Assembly (NCBI GenBank): GCA_031763025.1
Contig: JASSKH010000006.1
Span: forward strand, 896,380 to 960,379
Direction of reading: 5' to 3'
Origin: Macrocystis pyrifera
Lineage: Eukaryota > Sar > Phaeophyceae > Laminariales > Laminariaceae
Length of the DNA: 64,000 bases
In this document: piece by piece, positions 1-10,440 of the stretch
Position numbering within the stretch: position 1 is the first letter of the stretch
How the letters are laid out: each line of letters starts with the position of its first letter
Translations under genes and position numbers: made by a program
The notes under the pieces: generated by a model
Told to the model about the DNA's origin: nothing
Seen by the model: only the letters and a program-made list of their open reading frames with translations
The model's database searches: none

Positions 1-67
1 TGCCATGCTCATCTGCCTTCCAAGTGAACACCCATTTGGCCGATACCACGTTCCCTCCCTTTTGCTG

Positions 68-1451
68 CTAAGCATCCCCGAAAGTCTCAGCTCCCTCGAG
101 TCCGGCAATCTCCGTCTCCATTGCATGGGACCAGTTCGCATGGTATGGCGAGAGCATCGCCTCCTGGTAGGTCGCGGGTTCCGAGAGTTGTCCCGCGTCA
201 CATGTTGGCAGAGCAGGGGCGGGTTGGTTGGGCGGGCGTTGGTTGAAAATTGCGTGGTCAGCTGGCTGCAATGTACCAGTAGACGCCTGGTGGTACGCCC
301 TCGTCCTCGCGCGCGTCCGCCCCGGTTGGAGAAGCTCGTTGTCCGGAGGACCCTCGTCGTCCTCGATCTGAGGGTTCTCGGCCCCCGGTGGGGATGACGG
401 TGACGTCACCCCCGGCGTCGGCGGCATCTCCGGTAGCACCGGCGTCATCACCCGCGGCATCTCCACTTGAAGCGAGGCCGTCGTCATCGCCTGTGTCCTA
501 GCGCGCGTCCGCCCCAGTTGAAAGAGCTCTTTATTCCTGGGGCCCTCGTCGTCCTCGACGTGATGGCTCTCGGCCCCCGGTGGGGATGACGGTGACGTCA
601 CCCCCGGCGGCGTCAGCGGCGCCCCCGGCGTCGGCGTCGGCGGTGGCGGCACCTCCGATGGCGCTGGCGTCATCGGCAGCGTCGGCGGTACCGCCGGTGG
701 TGCCGGTGACATCATCGGTGGTATCCCCGGTGACACAGTCGCCAGCTCCGGTGGTAAATACCTGATGTGCAGATCGGCCTCCCACGGCTCCGCCACCGAG
801 TCCTTCTTCGCCTGAGGCGCAGTCGCGATGATCGGCTTGCGCTCCACCTCCCAGGTGACGTCCCGCGAGTTGCTCGTACGCCCGCATGCCGTGACCACCT
901 TGACGCAGTCGCGCGGATGGTTTCTCCCCCCCCTGTTGAGGTAAAAACACCGCTCGGCCTTGGGGTCAGACTTGTGGGTGCGGTGGATGCGGTGGAATCC
1001 GGGCTGCATGAAAGCGAGTGTGTTGGGCGGCGGCAGTGTCCCAAAAAATGCCTCGTGTGGTGACTTGAAATGGGCGTTCGCCGTCGTCGCCGTGGTGTGG
1101 CAGTCGTTCATGTAGATGGCTGCTTCCACCCAGTAGCGGTCTTGGTTAGGGAGCTGCCCGGGGAACAGCCGGGGGGCCTCAAGGCAAGCGGCCATACCGC
1201 CTTCCTGGATGAGGCCGAGTCCACGTTCGACCACACCGTTGTGTTTCGGTCCGTCGACCCCGGTGTGCTCGTGTCGGATTTTCTCATTAGCGCATAAGTT
1301 TACGAAGATTGCGTTCACGAACTATGTGCCGTTGTCCGTCCGGAAACACTCGACGGCTCCGCCGACATCAGCCAGGATTGTTCGGGTCGCCGTGGTCACG
1401 TCGGCGGCGCTCTTGCTCTTGAGGGGGTACAGCCACCCCATGTGTGTCGCG
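68..1451 (-). pseudogene. Element A integrase core and C-terminal linker
   Basis: This is the DDE integrase domain of a copia polyprotein, which inserts the cDNA copy into the genome. Reading from 1451 down, a segment with KDDATHMGWLYPLKS carries the first catalytic Asp region. RTDNGT, with the second catalytic Asp, is followed directly by an in-frame TAG at 1322-1324 where family members usually have Glu, and the frame then continues with FVNAIF. HNGVVERG carries the catalytic Glu. Downstream are the FxP and PKAERCFYLN patches typical of copia integrase C-termini, then a Pro/Thr-rich linker of about 150 residues containing two similar repeats (LFQLGRTRART and LLQPGRTRART). The linker runs toward a reverse transcriptase outside the window. 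The G/A-rich frames on the other strand are shadows. Confidence 0.85.
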
Positions 1452-1760
1452 TCATCCTTGAACAGGATCAGGTACAGAGCCCCCCCAGCAGACGCGATTT
1501 TCCTGGGGCCGGCAAGGCCAACAAAAACGCGCTACAGTGGGAGTGCCTTCCGAGACGATGTAGTTGTAGGGTATAGACGCACGCCTGCCTTTCGCCTGCA
1601 CACATCCACTGCAAGTGACCAGGGTACCAGTGAGCTTGACGCCTTGCTGCTTGGCCGTCTCGCGCAAAAAGCTCTCGTGGGCGTGGGTGTTGCACTCGTG
1701 AAAGACATTAATGTCCGCCTCCTTGAAACGTCTAACGCCGGGGACGAGCACGGCAGCAGC
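1452..1760 (-). pseudogene. Element A GAG-pre-integrase zinc-finger segment
   Basis: The frame reads NVFHECNTHAHESFLRET, then VTCSGCVQAKGRRASIP. This is the His-His / Cys-Cys finger that precedes the integrase core in copia polyproteins: the HECNTHAH part supplies the histidines and CSGC the cysteines. It is joined upstream to a low-complexity Pro stretch that comes from a poly-G tract near 1780-1796, so the link to the protease segment is lost here. Confidence 0.8.
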
Positions 1761-1876
1761 AATCGCCGGGCGGAACGCGGGGGGGGGGGGGGGGGAAGGC
1801 ATTCTTCCGGGGGATTAGCTGACGATGGCGCTGGCTCACTACGTTCAGGCACTGTCGCAGGGTGTGTGTGAGGGGT

Positions 1877-2712
1877 TGCTACCGCTATCATTGGTTCTAT
1901 CGCTACCGCCGGGTGTACCGCTATCATCACCCCCGGCGACAGCGGCATGGCAGATACTCCCGGCGTACTCACCGGGTGTACCGTCATAGGCATCAGCGTA
2001 TGGGGGGGAGGGGGGGGGGTCTACTCGATAAGAGAGATGTACTCGATCTCATGCATAGCCGTAGTCGTATGACTATAGACCCTCGCATCCCTACAATGCC
2101 GGGACGGAGCATGTCGGGTTTTCACCGACCAGGCAGACAGTGCTTGCACCCAACGCGAAGCGCCGTGAGGTGTCCGGCGAGTCGCATGAAGGATGAGCTG
2201 CATCCTACCAAGAACCGCTTGTGAGGCGGACTTTCTTGCATATGGATGACAGCTTCAATGAGTTAGTTTAATTTCCGGTGTAGCCACTTCCATAGACAGC
2301 AATGGGAGTACTATGTAACCGCCTCTTGGGTGCTTTACCTTGAACACTACGTGATACGATCAATTCCCTTGTGCAGAGTAAAGGTTATTTACTTCGCGCA
2401 AATGATCTAACTAGACGACTAGCTGTGGGCGACAGCAAAAAACAAAAAAAATAGAAATAAAAACGGTACCCTGGATGTCTAGGTCACGTAATGAGCGGCA
2501 TGTTTTACGGTGTCGTTCCCAACCGACGCCAACCCAACCCATATAATATATATATATATTATAGAGGCGGGAGGGGTGGGGGGGGGGGGTTGCAGAACCG
2601 TTGTACCATCCATCGCTACCGACGGGTCTACCGCTACCATCACCCCCGGCGACAGCGGCGTGGCAGATACTCCCGGCATCCTCACCGCGTGTACCGTCAT
2701 AGGCACATGCGG
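1877..2712. repeat. Duplicated 100-bp segment flanking a 560-bp insert inside element A
   Basis: A block at about 1877-1995, containing TCACCCCCGGCGACAGCGGC, recurs in the same orientation at about 2608-2712. Between them lies the R1 insert described separately, bordered on both sides by G-homopolymer tracts. The structure separates the protease segment of element A from its integrase. Two direct copies this long are too large for a normal target-site duplication, so a local duplication is more likely. Confidence 0.6.
2017..2583. repeat. Dispersed 560-bp repeat R1, copy 1
   Basis: This closely matches 13165-13716. Shared landmarks, in the same order, include TGCATAGCCGTAGTCGTATG / TGCATGGCCGTGGTCGTATG, CATCCCTACAATGCCGGGA, TGTCGGGTTTTCACCGACCA, TTTCTTGCATATGGATG, a CACTACGTGATAC block and a GGTACCCTG block. 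Both copies end in AT-rich DNA and then a poly-G run, and both start just after a poly-G run. No coding capacity is recognised. It could be a non-autonomous element that targets G-rich tracts, or the G runs may be part of the element. Confidence 0.7.
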
Positions 2713-2893
2713 GGAGGGGGGGGATTGCAACAAGGCCATCAAAGCTGGTGTACCCTGTACGGGGGGGCGGGGGGGGGGGGGGGGGGGGGGGGGGTGCGAC
2801 GCGTGGCGTTCAGCCTGGATCCTGCTCTGTCTTTCGGGGAAAACAAGCGGCCACGCATTAGGTGGGCAGCAGCAGCATCTAGGGTGACGCCTC

Positions 2894-3640
2894 TTAGGCC
2901 TGGACAGTGTGCAGCGACAGCAAGTTTACCTTCAAGCTAGAGATAAAAGAAACACTCTCTAAGGTTACTCGTACGTCTTCCGTGCTGTGAAAAATCAAAT
3001 CCACGCTGCCTACGTACTCCACGGTTAATTCTGTTCCGTCACCAATAAATATTTTGGCGTTCTCAGCGGAGGGGGGGCGCTTGATATACAAGTGGTCCGG
3101 GTTCGGGGTCATGTGCGTTGTCGCCCCGTTGTCCGCAATCCAACTCTCTATCCCCCTTCCCAAAACATCGTACTGACCGACCACAGCAGACTGTGCTGTG
3201 AGTAGATGTAATGGCTCTTCAGGAACCAAGTAGTGCTGCGGTGGCTGCTGGAACTGCTGGGCCTGCTGCCCCTGCTGCGCCTGCTGCACCTGCCGCACCT
3301 GCTGCGCCTGCTGCGCCTGCTGGACCTGCTGCGCCTGTTGCGCCTGCTGGGCCTGCTGCGCCTGTTGAGCCTGCTGCTGTTGGTACTGTGATTGGTACTG
3401 TGATTGCTGGTGGGACTGTTGCTGTGGCTGGTACTTTGGCTGCTGTTGGTACTGCGGCTGTTGCTGCGGCATGGGGCCAGGGGTGGGGAGAAGCGGTGTT
3501 GTAGACTGGGTGGTATTCGACGCGAAGTGGCTCTGGTAAACTTCACGAGGTGGGTTCGGGTCATCTACCAATGTCACGATAGCGCAGCAGTTCGCAACAA
3601 AATGGCCTATCCGGCCGCATCTGAAACATCTTGGGCAGGG
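2894..3640 (-). pseudogene. Element A zinc knuckle, Q-rich spacer and aspartic protease
   Basis: From 3640 downward the frame reads CFRCGRIGHFVANC, a perfect CX2CX4HX4C retroviral zinc knuckle that binds RNA. It is followed by a Gln-rich spacer of about 80 residues with repeated QQA units (3210-3480). The protease follows, with WIADNGATTHMT, where the usual catalytic DSG triplet reads DNG, and a conserved tail of VEYVGSVDLIFHS and LKVNLLSLHTV. The knuckle is one frame away from the preceding gag segment, so a frameshift lies close to 3620. Confidence 0.85.
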
Positions 3641-4700
3641 TCAGCGGCGTAGATTCCCGGCTCGGTGCCTTGCGGCCGACGTAGTTTAGTGGGGTACCCG
3701 ACGGCGTCGTACATTCGGTCGGTACCTGGTGGGTGTCCTCCGGGCCCGATGAAACGTGCGCCGCGTACCTGCGGCCACGACTGGTTCCCACGTCCGCCGC
3801 AGCCAGCGTATGGCGGCCATGGTTGATGTCTGCCGCCGCCACTGGCGTGCGAATCCTGCCTCTGCCGATTTTTTTCGGCTTCCCGTTCTTGCTCCCCGAA
3901 CGGGCCCCTCCCCAGTCCTGGCCTGCCCAGGCTTGACCATGCTGGTGTTGCTGTTGGTGTTGACGCGGTGGCTGATGTTGAGTGTATGGTTGCTGTTGTT
4001 GCTGCGGTTGCTGCTGTTGCTGCCCCCAGTACCCAGTGGCGCCACCACTCGCCGTGCCACCTCTGCCGCCCGTGTAGTGGCCAGGGCTGGGACCGGGGAA
4101 ACTCCCCTGTACACCTTCTCCACCTCCGCCTGTGGCTATCAAGACCTGTGCTGAGCCATCGATCATTTTCCTCTTACTCGCTTCCAACTCCCGGTGCGTT
4201 ATGTGAATCCAGTCCTCGATCATGTTGAGGGTCAAGTTCCGGGCGTGTTGCAGGATTTTCTTGTCCACCCCGTATTCGGACGTCAGGCATTGCAGTAGGT
4301 GGAGGTTGGCTTCCTGATCCGTTTTTGGGATCCCTACTTCGGAGAGCTATTCTCGGATGATGCTCATCCTCTGGAAATAAAGGGTGGGGTCCTCCCCCTC
4401 TTTCATATGGGCATTAATGTATTCTCTCTGGTATGCCTGCTTGTCGAGGTCGTCGCTAGGGACGTAGTGCCGACGTACCTCGGCCATCGCAAAACTAGGG
4501 CTGCCTATGTCATAGATCTTGTATAACAGAGACGAATTAGTCAGTGCGTTGGTGATACCCTCGTATGCCCTGCGAGCAGCGGCTACCCTTACCGTTCCGA
4601 AACGGTAATCGAGGTCTTGTTGACTCCTTCTATTTGGGCCCTGCAAGACTATCGGGTCGCTAGTTTCCTTCAAACCATCGTCGCAGGTGTTAGTAACAGC
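3641..4700 (-). pseudogene. Element A gag, central and C-terminal part
   Basis: This is copia gag (capsid-like, UBN2-type). From 4700 down, the frame carries a helix-rich capsid region with the pattern YINAHMKEGEDPTLYFQRM, which is characteristic of copia gag. An in-frame TAG at 4347-4349 interrupts it, after which the same frame continues (LSEVGIPKTDQEANLHLLQ) through ASKRKMID. It ends in a Gly/Gln-rich tract with QQQQPQQQQQ, expected just before the zinc knuckle. Only the in-frame stop and the later frameshift break it. Confidence 0.8.
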
Positions 4701-5219
4701 TCATGATAAAAATTGCTTCGACCATTTAAAATAATTGCCCACCTTACTGCCGTCAAGTTTCGGTGAAGGCTTACCAAAACCAACTAGAAACGTGCCTGGC
4801 TGACCATGTGGCTCCGGTGGGCGCATTCCTCCTCCAGCCCCCTGCTGGAGCCTCTCCATCCTCGTTCGTTCCTCCTCTCTGATCTCCAGCCGGAGCGACA
4901 TCTCGGCCATCTCTCGTTTCAGGCGGGCGATCTCATCATCGCGGCCTGCGGCTCCGCCCTCCCGCGAAGCCTCGTTCCTTCTACTCGTTTCTTCTCCGCC
5001 CTCTGGCGGAACAGGGTTTCGCGCTCCTGCGCTACTAGCCATTTCCGCGGCCTCTGCCGCGGCGTTGTTGATTGCCTCTGCTGCCGCTGTTATCGCCACT
5101 TCTGTAGCTCTCCTGGCTCTGTCGACCTCGTTGTCGCCAGTGCCACTGCTCGGTTGAGGTCCCTCTGGCCTCTGCATCCGAAAAACTGAATATCTCTCGC
5201 TCGTCCTCGAACGGGGAGT
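4701..5219 (-). pseudogene. Element A gag, N-terminal part
   Basis: I place the start at the internal Met of the frame (MQRPEGPQPSSG, about 5176) rather than the first ATG upstream, because the residues before it do not look like gag. The region has an Ala/Glu-rich helical stretch and a predicted coiled coil (EIARLKREMAEMSLRLEIRE). It leads into the capsid region with PSPKLDGSKVGNYFKWSKQF. The frame meets a TGA at 4701-4703 and resumes at once in the same frame. Confidence 0.7.
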
Positions 5220-5579
5220 TGCTCTCCCGGCGTAGCCCCAACCAGCAAGTGCGTCCAATTGGAACAGACGATATCGTGTTCGAGGCACTCACTGATATGA
5301 TAGGCCAAGCCTGCGTCAGTTCATGGAAGCCCCTCCAGGGTATATATATATATTATCGCTTATAATACACAAGACAAGGAAGAAAGGGGGAGAACATGAA
5401 GTACACACACAAGAAGATGAAAAAGAAGTGAGAAGGCGGCGGACAAGATACGTCGCAACCCGCTGACCGTTCCACACAGAAACACGCATATTTCCTGTGT
5501 GGAACTCCCAAATACCGTTACACATGAATCCATACACCAAGTGCGTGAGCACTCCGAACACAGACGATTCTGCAGACGC

Positions 5580-5995
5580 CGATTGAAGTTTCCTTGAAGG
5601 TAGAAGTTAAGTAGAACTTCTAGACGTGAAGTGGAAGTGGGTGACAGTAGCTGAAACTATATTAAGGTGTATGGAAGCTTAGTCGAAGCTGGACAAAGCT
5701 TCTACCGGGCATGGCAGTGGAATCTGCCACTTTGCTTCCACTGGCTTCCACTTTAGAAACTTACACTGGCTTGCACTAGATTCCAAAATGGAACCTTCCA
5801 TGGACTTAATGGTATTTTCCTCTCGACTTCCAAAATTCCCGTTTGGAAGTCAAAAACTTCCACAACTTCCATTTGGAAGTAAAAAAACTTGGTATACTTC
5901 CATTTTGAATTTGACAACTTCCCTTTGGAAGTGTGGAAGTTATGAAAGTGTTTTGCTTATAAATGGAAGATGTGAAAGCTTCCACCCTCAAACAT
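5580..5995. repeat. CTTCC/GGAAG palindrome-rich segment
   Basis: This segment is packed with CTTCC and GGAAG, including self-complementary units such as ACTTCCATTTGGAAGT and ACTTCCCTTTGGAAGT. It could fold into several hairpins. No coding sequence is recognised. It may be a remnant of a foldback element. Confidence 0.5.
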
Positions 5996-6029
5996 CTTTG
6001 GGTTTGAAATATCGGAATTTTAACTGTTT

Positions 6030-6130
6030 GAAAATATCACGAAACGTGACATTTTTCGTCTATTTTCGTTAGAACTGACATGTCACGGATCGTGATCTTT
6101 TGGCATGCCAAGAAGTCACGAATCGTGTTT
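6030..6130. repeat. Three TCACG-nnn-CGTGA palindromes
   Basis: TCACGAAACGTGA, TCACGGATCGTGA and TCACGAATCGTGT occur within about 90 bp, spaced roughly 35-45 bp apart. Such spaced palindromes can be protein-binding sites or hairpins; no function can be assigned. Nearby DNA from 6140 to 7500 has no gene I can recognise. Confidence 0.4.
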
Positions 6131-7502
6131 TATTTTTCGAAATGCTAGGAACGGCCCTGAGAACGAGCTTCCGACCCCGTTCTCGAGGGCATCATCCTGA
6201 ATTTTCCTTAAACTATGTTAACTCTAGCTCAAACGCCCGGAAACAAGGGCCCGAGAACGTCTGGGGTGGTGTTGTGGTTCGCCTGCAGGCTGTTTACGGG
6301 AGGTCTGTGCGGCTGGGTTGCCGTGCAAGCTGTGACTAGGATTCTGTGCACGGCGGTCCTGACGTGATATATTTAACGTGGCTGCGATGACCAGTAGGAC
6401 GAGCTGAATAGTTGCTGTTCGTGCTTTCGATTTCCTCTTCGATTTCCAGCCGTCAACGTTTTTATTTTGGAATTGGGTTCTAAATCGTTTATTTTCTCGG
6501 AACTTAATAATCGAAGAGGAACATGGGTTGACCAGGGACCAATCAGCGCCTTCTTTATTATCATTTCGATTTTCGATTTTCGATTTCGATTCTGTTTAGA
6601 CACACCCTGAGCCCCAACGTCTCGTACGTACTTAGATGTTCGTTCGTGTTGGTTTAGCACAATACAAAATCATCCGTATTCGCCCGGCATGATACATCAC
6701 AGATATGACTACTACTGCAGGTAATATTGAGGTCCCGCCTCATTACCACCAATTAGTGGTGTAGTATAGCAGCAGTAGTAGTATTGCTAATAGAAGGTAC
6801 AGTAGTGCTGTCGTTGCCGCGAGTTTGCTGCTGGAATGAAGAGTGTAATATCCTGCTTTGGACAATCATTAATTTCTACCTGGTACTTCTTAAGCAAGTG
6901 ATATTTACAGACACATCGGTGCTACCTCTACCATTTCTCTCCAGAGAAACAGAAGAGTCTCGACAAATGCATTTTTCTTCCGGTCATCAATAAACTCCCA
7001 ACACACTGGCAAACGTCTGAGAAGTACTTCACATACACCCGCGAATATCCTTGCGTACTGCGTGTTCGTGTACATTCACTTCGCACGAGTAAACTGAGTG
7101 TCAGCCTGGCTCAAAATTGAAGCGAAACTAGTATTTGCTGCCCCTTGGACCAGTCTAGATAACCTTCTCTCGCTGCCTTCACTCGATCGCGAGCCAACTG
7201 CTGCAAACAGCAGACCTGGTCTCAGGTGCACGTCCTAGACTACCAGAGTACATCAACCGGTGTTGATCTGATCGGTGAACTTGTCCGGTACTTACAAAAC
7301 ACCTAACTAATACCACGCTGTATCTGAAGATGCGTAGGAGTATGATACGGCTTACGCGGCGGGACTGGAGTACATTCCTACTGCTCGTCGATGAACCGCT
7401 GTACATACCATGTAGCACCAGTATTGATGCTGGCAATGGATGGACTGTCGACTAGCGCCCAAGCCAGTACAGACTATATCTACTAGTCGCGTCTATATTG
7501 TC

Positions 7503-7554
7503 AAGGGGTGACCGAGTGACGGCTAATCCCACTTCGATCACACACCCCTTGACG
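7503..7554. repeat. 50-bp hairpin, CAAGGGGTG stem
   Basis: CAAGGGGTG is followed about 35 bp later by its complement CACCCCTTG. It is a small inverted repeat with no associated gene. It might be the relic of a MITE. Confidence 0.35.
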
Positions 7555-7779
7555 AATTGAGCATTTTCTTGTACTCCCCTCTCGACATCAATCTCCTCTT
7601 CTTTCATTTCCTCATTTGGTCACACAGATAGCCGACCTTCAAAATAACCTATTTTCATTTTTTTTGCCCTATGCTAACAGAAACAGGAAGTCCAAAAGTT
7701 TTCTTTCAAAAAGATTGCTCTTAAAAAACAGCCGAACCATTCTCGTACCGCCGCTGTGGGCAAAATGGGAGAAAATGCA

Positions 7780-8610
7780 GTGCTTTTCGCGGGTCACGGG
7801 GTGTTCAAAAAGTTACGGATCGGGTCGGGTCGGGTCCGGAAATGTTCATAATTTCACGGGTCGGGTCGGGTCGGGTCAATAAGTTTTTAAATCTCGTGGG
7901 CCGGGTCAGGTCGGGTCAAGAAGTTTTCAAGGTCTGGTCGGGTCAGGACAAGAAGGTTTCAAATCTCACGGGTCGGGTCTGGTCATGACCCGAGAAACGG
8001 GTCACTCGCGGGTCGAGCCAGCATGACATACGAGCTGTTTTCTGCTGAAGCACGGGTCGAACCCGCGCATCCGGCTCGCGGATCCGACACTTGAAACACT
8101 TCCCGCTCTCTTAGCCTAAAGTTTGTCTCGTACGAATACTCAACGATACTCTTTCAGCATCATATTCAAGCATTCAACCACCGCCAAATCCATTTACGTA
8201 TGCCGGCATCCATCTACACCCACTACAGCCATAGAACGCCGCGGGGCACGAAAATGATGAATAAGGTGTTTGTGAAGAGCTGACCCACAGGCCAGATCCG
8301 CATGTCGAACCAGAGGGTCAGGATAAAAGGTCTCGCGGGTCAAGGTGACCCGACCCGCATGAAACCCGTATCTCAAGGGTCAATCGGAAGGTGGCGGGTC
8401 AGGTCCGGTTGAGTCAGGAGATTTTCAAATCTCTCACGGGTTGGGTCGGGTCAAAAGGTTTTCAAGTCTGGCGGGTCGGGTCGGGTCGGGTCAAGAGGTT
8501 TGCAAATTCTCGCGGGTAGGGTCGGGTCAAGTCAACACAGTTAAAACCTTTCGCGAGTCGGGTCGGGTCAGCTGACCCGACCCGACCCGTGAGGTTTAAC
8601 TTGACCCGTG
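7780..8610. repeat. GGGTC minisatellite block with a 30-bp perfect palindrome
   Basis: Runs of GGGTC in tandem (for example GGGTCGGGTCGGGTC) recur at 7800-7990 and 8330-8590, separated by more unique DNA. At 8557-8586 the strand reverses: GTCGGGTCGGGTCA meets TGACCCGACCCGAC, a perfect 30-bp palindrome centred on AGCT. After it, CCCGACC runs on the same strand. No coding sequence is seen. Confidence 0.7.
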
Positions 8611-10200
8611 AAAAGCCCTGAAAAAATGTTTGATTTCTTCTTCTATTTTTTCTAACGGCTGCAGGCGGCGCAATTTGTTTTCTCTCGTTGCAAATTGTCA
8701 ACACGCCGAAAAAAATCAGCTCGTGCGACGATATATGCTCGATCTCGATAAAGACTCCGCCCACGGCAAACCCACTTGGTGTCGGGTATGGCCAACGAGT
8801 ATAGATGACGGCATCGAAGATAGAAAGTTGATATATGGTCTAGGGGGCGAGAGCTTGCCGGCGGCCTCTTGCGGTATCCTTTCAAACCTGAAAAAAAAAC
8901 TGTGTTTGGTCATTCGAGACGGATCAAGAAATTTAGTCTTCTGTTATTTACACACCAGCGGCTAAGTAATTGCTTTTTATCATACGCCTGGCCAGCGCCC
9001 GCCACACGTCACAGGCCGTTGTGTGAAGACGGTGACCCAAGGGTGGGTCGAAGCCCCTAACGAGCGCACTCCATTCAGAATTCATGACGCAATCGTTGGT
9101 TTCGTCGATCGATGTCTGTCGAGGACCCGGAATCTCGCCGCTTCAAGCCAAACATCCGCCTGAGTTTTTCGCAAGCTGATCTTGGCCCAACATCGGCCCC
9201 AGATTTGTCTTTTTTGGGACTTTTCCAAAAGTCAGGAACTTAAAAAAAACGTGCCCATAGGAAGCGTGTTCTGAAAGATTTTGGCCTGTCTGTATCTCTG
9301 GAATTCAAACTTTTATTGATACTTCGCTTCCCCATTGGCATGAGTCTAAGTGATCTTCACAGACCTTCGGTGCCACCTCTACACCTCTTCTAACAGACAG
9401 ACACCCCGACACAAATCAGTATTTCAGCTAATACTCCTCACCAGTTGGTCTACACAACGACTGCTAATGTGGTACCACGTACGATGTCCCCCTGAGTTCG
9501 TCTAATTCTTCCATATTTTTGAAAAAAATGTCCTGAAGGTTTCAGCTGCGGAGGGAGTGGAGTTTACTACTACCACAATAAAATCAGCCTAAGTTCGGTA
9601 GGCATGACATCGGCTTCCATAAAGTGTGTCCGACATGTTCATGAAAGGGAGACCACTGCTTTCAAGCCACACTGCACGAAGCAGGTGAGGAGACTGCAGC
9701 AGCTATTGTCGCGCCACATTCACGCGCGTAGCACTTACGAGTAAATACTCCGGGATGACATCCACGCTCCAAGCGCAAAATACGACCAAAAGCGCCAACA
9801 CACGCAAAACATGCTACCGCGCGATGCGTGATAAATTTGATATCGCCTTGGACTTTCTGCAAGTTGAGCCGCATCTGCTACAACTTGATCTATATTCCGA
9901 CCAGATGCCTGGGATCTATTAGACTCTGAACCCATTGTTATTCGAGGCCTAACCCCGACCGCCTACGAAACTGGGGGCGGGGGGTGTGTGAGGAAAATGC
10001 TGTAATGAGACAGACGCTTGCGCGCACATTATAGAGCCTTCCGTAGGCATGTGGGGCACGTACGTCTTCCCAGGGACGCTGCACCTCGCCTACAGTACGA
10101 TGTTGGTTGGACTAACAAGGTGCACCTTACCCATATAGATAACCTCGCTTCCTACGGAACGAACGCGCACGAGGTCCTATTACAATCTGAGAGCTCGGAT
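8611..10200. other. Gene-poor spacer
   Basis: Only short unsupported reading frames occur here. I see no splice-consistent coding sequence, RNA gene or recognisable repeat. Confidence 0.5.
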
Positions 10201-10204
10201 ATTT

Positions 10205-10440
10205 ACGTTGTTAGGCTGTTCAGGTATTTCGCTTCCTGTTCGGATCAAGGTACGGGCGAAGACCCAACCCAACCCCTGACCCTACCCCCAAACCGCCTCG
10301 TTTGCATCGAACCAGGATATTTCTCAAGTGCGGACGACGATTCCAAAGTGCACACCGCGCTACTCATTTTTCAAGTCAAAAACACCCCTAAAGATCCGAG
10401 CTCACAGATTATAAAACCTACTATTATTATTTCTGTTTAA
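10205..10440. repeat. Dispersed repeat R2, copy 1
   Basis: This matches 23626-23912 in order and orientation. Shared blocks include GGATCAAGGTACGGGCGAAG, ACCCAACCCAACCCCTGACC, TTTGCATCGAACCAGGA, GACGACGATTCC and CAAAAACACCCCTAAAGATC. This copy has a shortened CCCTA tract. The 140-codon frame across it is not supported as a gene because it lies over repeat DNA. Confidence 0.7.

Larger units (their letters stand above)
1..5300 (-). mobile_element. Ty1/copia-type LTR retrotransposon A, decayed and cut by the window start
   Basis: Read on the minus strand, the order is gag, CCHC knuckle, aspartic protease, GAG-pre-integrase zinc finger, integrase. This is the Ty1/copia (Pseudoviridae) order; the reverse transcriptase would lie beyond position 1. 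No LTR can be recognised because only one end is in the window. The frame is broken by a TGA at 4701-4703, a TAG at 4347-4349, a frameshift at the zinc knuckle near 3620, an 0.8-kb repeat insertion between protease and integrase, and a TAG at 1322-1324. It is therefore a non-functional copy as sequenced. Confidence 0.9.

Noticed and set aside
10018-10440. 140-codon plus-strand frame
   Set aside because: Much of it lies in dispersed repeat R2, whose other copy is not open in the same way, and no motif is seen.
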